Shown here piece after piece: positions 58,110-64,000 of a stretch of 64,000 nt of DNA. Numbering within the stretch: position 1 is the stretch's first letter; every line of letters starts with the position of its first letter. The notes beneath the pieces are model-generated. The model ran no database searches. It had not been told where the DNA came from and saw nothing but the letters and a program-made list of their open reading frames with translations. Source of the stretch: Chrysogorgia sp. JL179-B06 (lineage: Eukaryota; Cnidaria; Anthozoa; Scleralcyonacea; Chrysogorgiidae); NCBI GenBank assembly GCA_035772405.1, contig JAYKKM010000440.1, positions 61,001 through 125,000 of the forward strand, written 5' to 3'. The translations under genes and the position numbers were made by a program.

Positions 58110-58345
58110 ACCGCGGTCAGCGGTACCCATATAGTCATCGTGTTCGGTCTCATGGTTCGTCTTTGGAATTAGTACTGCGCAACTCAGATACTCGGAACTT
58201 GTCGACAAAGCTCTGTCGTAATTGTTGTGTCGTGTAAGTCGGGAATGCTCGTGCTCTTCGTGGATCGTCGATCAGAAGACATTCTGATATCTCCTCGTCG
58301 CCGTGTCTTCTGATCGAGTGCGTTTTTGGCTTATCGGAGTAGTTT
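58110..58345. other. Palindrome-rich stretch of unknown nature
   Basis: TGGGTACCGC-GGTCA-GCGGTACCCA is a perfect 10-bp hairpin. TCGATCAGAAGACA and TGTCTTCTGATCGA form a second perfect hairpin about 160 bp later. It may be a structured RNA or another MITE; I see no open frame that decides. Confidence 0.35.
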
Positions 58346-58582
58346 TCGACAATCCTCAAAAAGTCTTGTCTTTCTTGACAAGGCTTGTGTAGTTTACTTT
58401 AAAGGTAATTTGTATCTTTCTCGTTTTCAGGTATTTCTGTATTTTTAGAGGTATTTATTGTTATTTCATTTAGACGTGTTTTTGGTGATTATGTTATCGT
58501 TTGAAATGATGTGCTACAATGTATATGTGCCATTGCTTTTGAGACTCTCAAATGATGTCGAAGAAAATCCATATACGAAATT

Positions 58583-58921
58583 GTGAATTCAAACAACACT
58601 GTTCGTGCTGATTTTAGTCAAGGAAATCAGGCTAAATTTGGTGAGAATGCGGGTAAACAATGTGTACCAATGTCATTGACTGCTATAATTTTTAAATACG
58701 TTAGTACAGATATTTATAACTGGGATTCGGCCGACTTAAACAGTATTTTGGCTCATAGCAATTGTTTGTATAATTGTATTAAAGTTTCTGTGAAAAAAGA
58801 ATTTTTGTTGTTGACAGACGTTAACGCGTTCCAAATAAAACGGGATTTTCCAAAGTATTTTTTTTTCCGAAAAAAATGGAATATTTTTCTTAAAATTACA
58901 CTCGCTGATTATTACAAGTAA
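58583..58921 (+). pseudogene. Fragment of transposon-type papain-like (C76/OTU-like) protease
   Basis: 112 codons without a plausible ATG at the start. QGNQAKFGENAGKQCVPMSL fits the GxQCxxxSL catalytic-cysteine motif. WDSADLNSILAHSNCLYNCI then follows, as in proteases carried by Helitron/PIF1-type elements and herpesvirus tegument proteins. The frame ends at 58921, and a Cys-rich continuation (VCRKC) is visible in another frame near 58970. Confidence 0.4.
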
Positions 58922-59099
58922 AAATAACTAAATTCTGCGGAAAAATATTCAAGCATAATCACTGTCTGCAGAAAATGTAATATTTATTCAAAAAAGCGAA
59001 ATTGTACAGAGGTATCAATAGATATAGAAACTGCGAATAAAATGTACGAACAAAAGTATAGTTCCGATTTTTGGAATACTTTTTCCATTAGAGTCAACA

Positions 59100-60275
59100 G
59101 AAATTGGTAGAAATTGCAAATTACGAGCGGAAAACTGTTCCGAATTTCGGAATACTTTTCAGTGCATTCGAGTCAGCAGAAATTGCTAGAAATTGCGAAT
59201 TACGAAGAAAGACTGTTTCGAATTTCGGAATGCTTATCACATTTGAGTCAACAGAAATTGCTAGAAATTGCGAACTACAAGAAAAAGCTATTCCGAATTT
59301 CGGAATACTTTTCATTTCGATTCAACGGAAATTGGTATAAATTGCGAATTACAAAGAAAAGCTGTTCCGAATTTCGGAATACGTTTCTGTTCGATTCAAC
59401 AGAAATTGGTAAAAATTGCGGATTACAAAGAAAAGCTGTTTCGAATTTCGGAATACGTTTTCCACTCGAGTTAACAGAAACTGGTAAAAATTGCGAATTA
59501 CGAAAAAAGTCTGTTCCGAATTTCGGAATGCTTTTTCCATTTGAGTCGACAGTAATTGGCAGAAATTGCGAATTACGAAGAAAGACTGTTGCGAATTACG
59601 AAGAAAGACTGTTGCGAATTTCGGAACGCTTTTCTGTTCGATTCAATAGAAATTGGTAAAAATTGTGAATTACAAAGAAAGTCTGTTCCGAATTTCGGAG
59701 TGCTTTTTCCATTTGAGTCAACAGAAATTGGTAAAAATTGCGAATTACGAAGAAAGACTGATCTGAATTTCGGAATACTTTTTCCATTCGAGTCAACAGA
59801 AATTGCAATTGGTCATAAATTGCAAATTACGAGAGGAAAACTGTTACGAATATCGGAATACTTTCTGCATTCGATTCAGCAGGAATTGACAGAAATTGCG
59901 AGTTACGAAGAAAAACTGTTCCGAATATCGGAATACTTTTTGCATTCGATTCAGCAGGAATTGACAGAAATTGCGAGTTACGAAGAAAAGCGGTTCCGAA
60001 TTTCGGAATACTTGTTTTTATTCAACAGAAATTGATACAAATTGCGAGTTACAATGAAAATCGTTCCGAATTTCGGAATACTTTTTCCACTGGAGTCAAC
60101 AGGAATTGGTAAAAATTGCGAATTACGAAGAAAGACTGTTCCGAATTTCGGAATGCTTTTCCCATTCGAGTCAACAGAAATTGCAATTGGTAGAAATTGC
60201 AAATTCCGAGGGAAAAACTGTTCCGAATTTCGGAATACTTTTTGCATTCGATTCAACAGGAATTGACAGAAATTG
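59100..60275. repeat. Satellite-like tandem array, unit about 75-80 bp, about 15 copies
   Basis: Each unit has GAAATTGGTAAAAATTGCGA, then ATTACGAAGAAAGACTGTTC, then CGAATTTCGGAATACTTTTT and CATTCGAGTCAACA. TTCCGAATTTCGGAA is a near-palindrome. Copies are 75-90% alike. ORFs in this array on both strands are repeat products. Confidence 0.9.
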
Positions 60276-61600
60276 CGAACGTTGGTCAGTCGACCAAGCG
60301 AGGACCGTCAAGAACTTGAACCTGCCAAACACAAAGATCGATATGTCAAAGGAAAAGAGGCGGTGGCCACATCTAGCTGATCTTCCCTTACCAGCCATCG
60401 ACGGGAATCGAGTCACGGTCCTCCTGGGAGCAGACGTATTCGACCTAATCGTTCCTTTGGAAATACGCATCGGCCCAAAGTGAACACCTCGAGCAGTGCG
60501 GACCGCCCTCGGCTGGACAGCGGTGTCACATTTGCCTGCCAACGGTGTTGGAGGGTCGAACTGTACCCTGAAAGTGCACGTGACGACGGACGACGAATAC
60601 CTTCGGTTCTAAGTCCAAGAATGGTGGAAAACAGAGTCATTTGGATGTAAATATACTGAAGAGACATCCAGATCCATCGAAGACAAGCGAGCCCTAGAGA
60701 TCCTACAAGAAAGGTTGGTAACCGTTATGAAACAGGCCTATTGTGGAAGGACACAAACACAATTTTGCCAAACAATCGCGTGATGGCCGAGAAACAGTTG
60801 TTTTCGCTGGAGAAGAGACTCGCCAGAGACAAAGTCCTCGCCCTCGCTTATCACAGAACACTCGATAACGACTTGGAGAATGGTTATGCCTCTCCCCAGA
60901 AGAAGCCTCTGCTCCCGTCAAACATCAATGGTTCCTTCCGCATCATCCGGTCCTAAATCCAAATAGGCCGGGAAAGGTAGGAAGAGTTTTCAACGTCGCT
61001 TCTTCCTTCAGAGGTGCATCGCTGAACGATCACCTGCTGACAGGACCCGATCTGCTGAACTCTTTGATTGGGGTTATCATGCGTTTTCGCGAGGAAAGAG
61101 TGGCCCTATCCGCCGACATCGAGTCCATGTACTCCCAAGTTCATAGCTAATCGTGTAGCCACAGAATAAAGATTAACCAGAAGTCCAACTCTTGTCAGAA
61201 CCTTTGAAGTTTTTGTCTCATGTTTTGTCATCATGCTGACGAGTGGCAAGTGTATCTCGTGAAGTTCCAATACAAAAGCATAGGATACACTTGCCAGAAA
61301 TGGCGCATGCGCAGTCCATGTGGTGTAGCTGAGATCCAGGACTCAACCGCTCCTTCGCAATGGCGTCACGTCCCTGGTCGTCTCAACGTAGCGGATGACG
61401 GTAGCCGTGGACTGCACGCAGCTGAGCTCCACCCAGAATGCCGATGGTTGAACGAGCCGGCCTTCCTTACCCAGCACGACGAATTCTGGCCAGTGCAAGC
61501 TAAGACCAAAGTGGACGAAACCGACGTTTCAGAAATGGTAAGCCTGGCCGACTGGACTGGTGCAACTCACGAGAAATTACTATTCCGTCAAAGCTCACAG
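60275..61600 (+). pseudogene. Degraded second BEL/Pao retrotransposon
   Basis: Pieces in BEL/Pao order on the plus strand: RRWPHLADLPLP...VTVLLGADVFDL (60350-60480, end of protease region), SFRGASLNDHLLTGPDLLNSL followed by MRFREERVALSADIE (61005-61140, RT start), then SQWRHVPGRLNVADDGSRGL with WLNEPAFL (61360-61480, after RNase H). The RT core and much else are deleted. No LTRs were found. Confidence 0.8.
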
Positions 61601-61669
61601 CACATGTACCGTTTTCCAGTTGTTTCTTGGCTAATACTAGAACAGTACTTACAGGGATCGAACCTGTAA

Positions 61670-63648
61670 CTACTGTACATTGTCTTGATACGGCCGCTTG
61701 CTGTTTAACAAGTCTCGACCAAATTTACAGGATACCTGTATACCTGTGTACAATGACTCTGGGTGGGCGAATACAAAGTTGTAATAAAATGAGTGTTTTT
61801 AAGTCTGTCGTTGTTACAAGTTGAAAGTCACATTGGAACTTCTCTTCAGTCCCAGTTTCATTGAATTTTTACTTAGACAGCAATGATTTTTCATGCAAAA
61901 CAAGACAATGCATGATTTTTATTCCCAAAATAATCTCAACGCCGTCAGTCCATTCTGTTACAACGCCACTGATAAGAGGCGTTGGCAAAATCCGCACAAA
62001 ATCCGTGCATTTTTTGGCAAGATCTGCATTGGCAAAATCAGCGCATTTTTTCGAAAATTTGGCAAAATCCGCGCATTTTGAGAAAAATTGACCGAAAACA
62101 TGCGTTTTCCCGCACATTTCCCGCAATTATGGGCCATCTGTCCGGCGTGTCCGCGCAAAAAATGGCGATGGAGATCGAAAACCCCGCGCAATTTGCGTCA
62201 CTTACAAAATGGCATGCCATCAAAATTACAGATCTCGCAGTCGTACTCGTTCATTTGTGATGCGAGATTCACTCCATAAATAGCAGTGTGTTACCCAAGA
62301 AACAAAGTAAGAAAGACATACAAATTAACAAAAGTATTTTTAGTGAGCTTTAGATTGTTTAGGCGTGCGATGAATCGTACGTCTTGGGCTCTTTAGTCTT
62401 CAGACGTGTGCGGTGAGGCGTTCGCGTGCGATCGCACACCTCTCACAGGGGCCGCGGATTAAAGTCGGGGGGGGGGGGGGGGGGGCCTAAAAGGAACTTG
62501 CACATTTGGCGCCGAAGGTGAGAAAAAATTTAGGGAGGTGCCCGGGATCCCTGGAAAATGCTCCCCCGGAAAATATTTAAATTTCTAAAGCTCTAAAACG
62601 TTATTTTCTGCATTTCTAAGGACGTTTCAACAAAATATTACTAAGACAAACCACAGTTTTTAGTTTATCTCATCATTCAATTTAATAAACAAGTCTTAAT
62701 ATTTAATAACTATAAATACAGCATATACTACAACATGTATGCAATCGCAATACTACGGATGGTCCTCAATACCGTAAATCGATAGCCCAAGGTAATCAAA
62801 CTGTTGCAGTTTTTCTACAACACTGGTGCATCACCTGTTCACATCAGTGCATGATATCACTTGTTTGCTGTTATTTACAAGTCTGACAGCATCACCTGAT
62901 TCAGGTGAATCATGATTCTGGTTGTATGGCTTGTAACAAAGTTGCACGGCTTTCTACAAATGTTGACAGCAACAAGCTTACAACATTTTCAGATCTTCAA
63001 GCCCCCTTGCAAACACAACTTGTTGACAAGCGTCAAGCGCTGTGAGATTTTTAACGTTTGTAATTTAACCTGTGTGTACAGATGGTCTATGATAATTATT
63101 CTATGTACTGATCTCTCAGATTTAATTCGCAATTATGTTGTGGACGACAATGATCAGTGATTGTTTACCACAAAAATACAAATTCTCGAAAATTCTGGTC
63201 TCATGAACTCGACATTTAACTGTGATCTGACCCATATAGGTTTATCTTACCTATTAAGTTAGGGACAAAAATAAACACGTTGTCACTCATTTCGAGGTCG
63301 ATTTCGAGGCCACAACAACAATACGGTCCGTAGGGAACGAGAAACAGTAATTTCTGCAAATGTAAAATGGAAGTTTGAGAAAGGTCAAGATTAGCTTGCC
63401 AAATATGGTAATTCACACCTTATATGGTATAGCATTACCATTACCTTTCACCGTTACGGTGAATTTAAATATAATATGCATAAAGATAGTAAATATCCAA
63501 GGTATAAATTCTCGGTGATATATATAGATATATATACCTATACAATTCCCAAATCTAGAACGTTATGTCACCAGAACAGTTATATCGTGAGAGTATCTCG
63601 AATGGAATTCTCTTCCAGACGAACTGCGCGTACCGGGCACTTCCTTTA
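61670..63648. other. Host intergenic DNA
   Basis: No gene was supported. GGCAAAATCCGCGCATTTT-like words repeat several times near 61985-62090. A run of about 20 G lies at 62468-62487. The rest is A/T-rich. Confidence 0.6.
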
Positions 63649-63968
63649 CAGTCGTGGCAATACAAGCGCTCCGAAAAATATTGAGGAGTTCATTTCTTAA
63701 CTTCAACCAATTCATTTGATGAGTTCCTCGAACATTTGACGAAATTCGTTGAGAAATTGGTATTCAAACTTCCTGCTTTCATCTTATTGGTCAGTTAATT
63801 ACTAAGCACAACGTGATTGGTCGTGAAACATGAATTACCAATTTCCGTAGGAAGTTGTCAACATTTTGAGGAATTCTCAAATATTTTGAGGAACTCATCA
63901 AATGAATTGGTTGAACTTAGGAAATGAATTCCTTAACATTTTCCGGAACGCTTCTATTGCCACAACTG
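63649..63968. mobile_element. Tc1/mariner-type MITE with TA target duplication
   Basis: 320 bp. Ends CAGTCGTGGCAATACAAGCG and CGCTTCTATTGCCACAACTG pair, and similarity continues inward for about 110 bp (AACCAATTCATTTGATGAGT with ACTCATCAAATGAATTGGTT). TA is at 63647-63648 and 63969-63970. Confidence 0.85.
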
Positions 63969-64000
63969 TAACCAATTCAAGTCACTCCTTTTCAATTATT

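Noticed and set aside
59104..60266. Repeated ORFs on both strands in the satellite array
   Set aside because: They follow the 75-80 bp repeat and have no domain features.

Overview
The window looks like a repeat-rich metazoan nuclear genome, most likely an aquatic invertebrate; the species cannot be named from sequence alone. It has no bacterial operons. It has single-exon ORFs in intergenic DNA, BEL/Pao retrotransposons, Tc1/mariner, hAT-like, Mutator-like and Harbinger-like insertions, and many MITEs and satellites. Its main content is two related but clearly diverged virus-like Polinton/Maverick (adintovirus-like) elements, here called A and B.

Element A occupies the left part and ends at 24626. 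It carries a protein-primed family B DNA polymerase (1-3650, running off the window edge and broken at its 5' end), a zinc-ribbon protein resembling the poxvirus-type late transcription factor VLTF3, three small membrane proteins, an unknown Cys/His protein, a thymidine kinase, a Bro-N/nuclease/zinc-finger fusion, a possible myristoylated protein and a fibre-like protein. It continues with a large conserved protein split by a Tc1 insertion, a probable minor capsid protein, a chromodomain integrase, a coiled-coil membrane protein, the double-jelly-roll major capsid protein (MCP), the packaging ATPase and a last membrane protein with a frameshift. MCP, ATPase and integrase are intact. The polymerase faces the opposite way from what element B predicts, and 5.2 kb of repeats and intergenic DNA (3604-8880) separates it from the rest.

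Element B (34472-52336) is complete end to end. It has about 47-bp terminal inverted repeats, a 6-bp target duplication with one mismatch, and the same gene set in mirror order without the thymidine kinase. Its polymerase, integrase, MCP, fibre-like and coiled-coil genes all carry stop codons, frameshifts or insertions, so it is a decayed copy. Both elements have A/T-rich promoter-like motifs (of the type TATAAYATA) right against the start codons. All three visible ends fold back into long palindromes.

Element B sits inside the gag-pol of a BEL/Pao LTR retrotransposon (29456-53518, minus strand, LTRs at both ends). That retrotransposon also carries a hAT-like insertion, which itself contains a MITE. 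B carries a 1.1-kb insertion with 9-bp target duplications. The order of events can therefore be read as nested layers.

The flanking host DNA holds two single-exon genes for alpha-helical proteins with a central hydrophobic hairpin (25696-26805 and 55740-56750), several MITEs with clear target duplications, three large tandem-repeat arrays, a fragment of a transposon-type papain-like protease and a second, degraded BEL/Pao copy (60275-61600).
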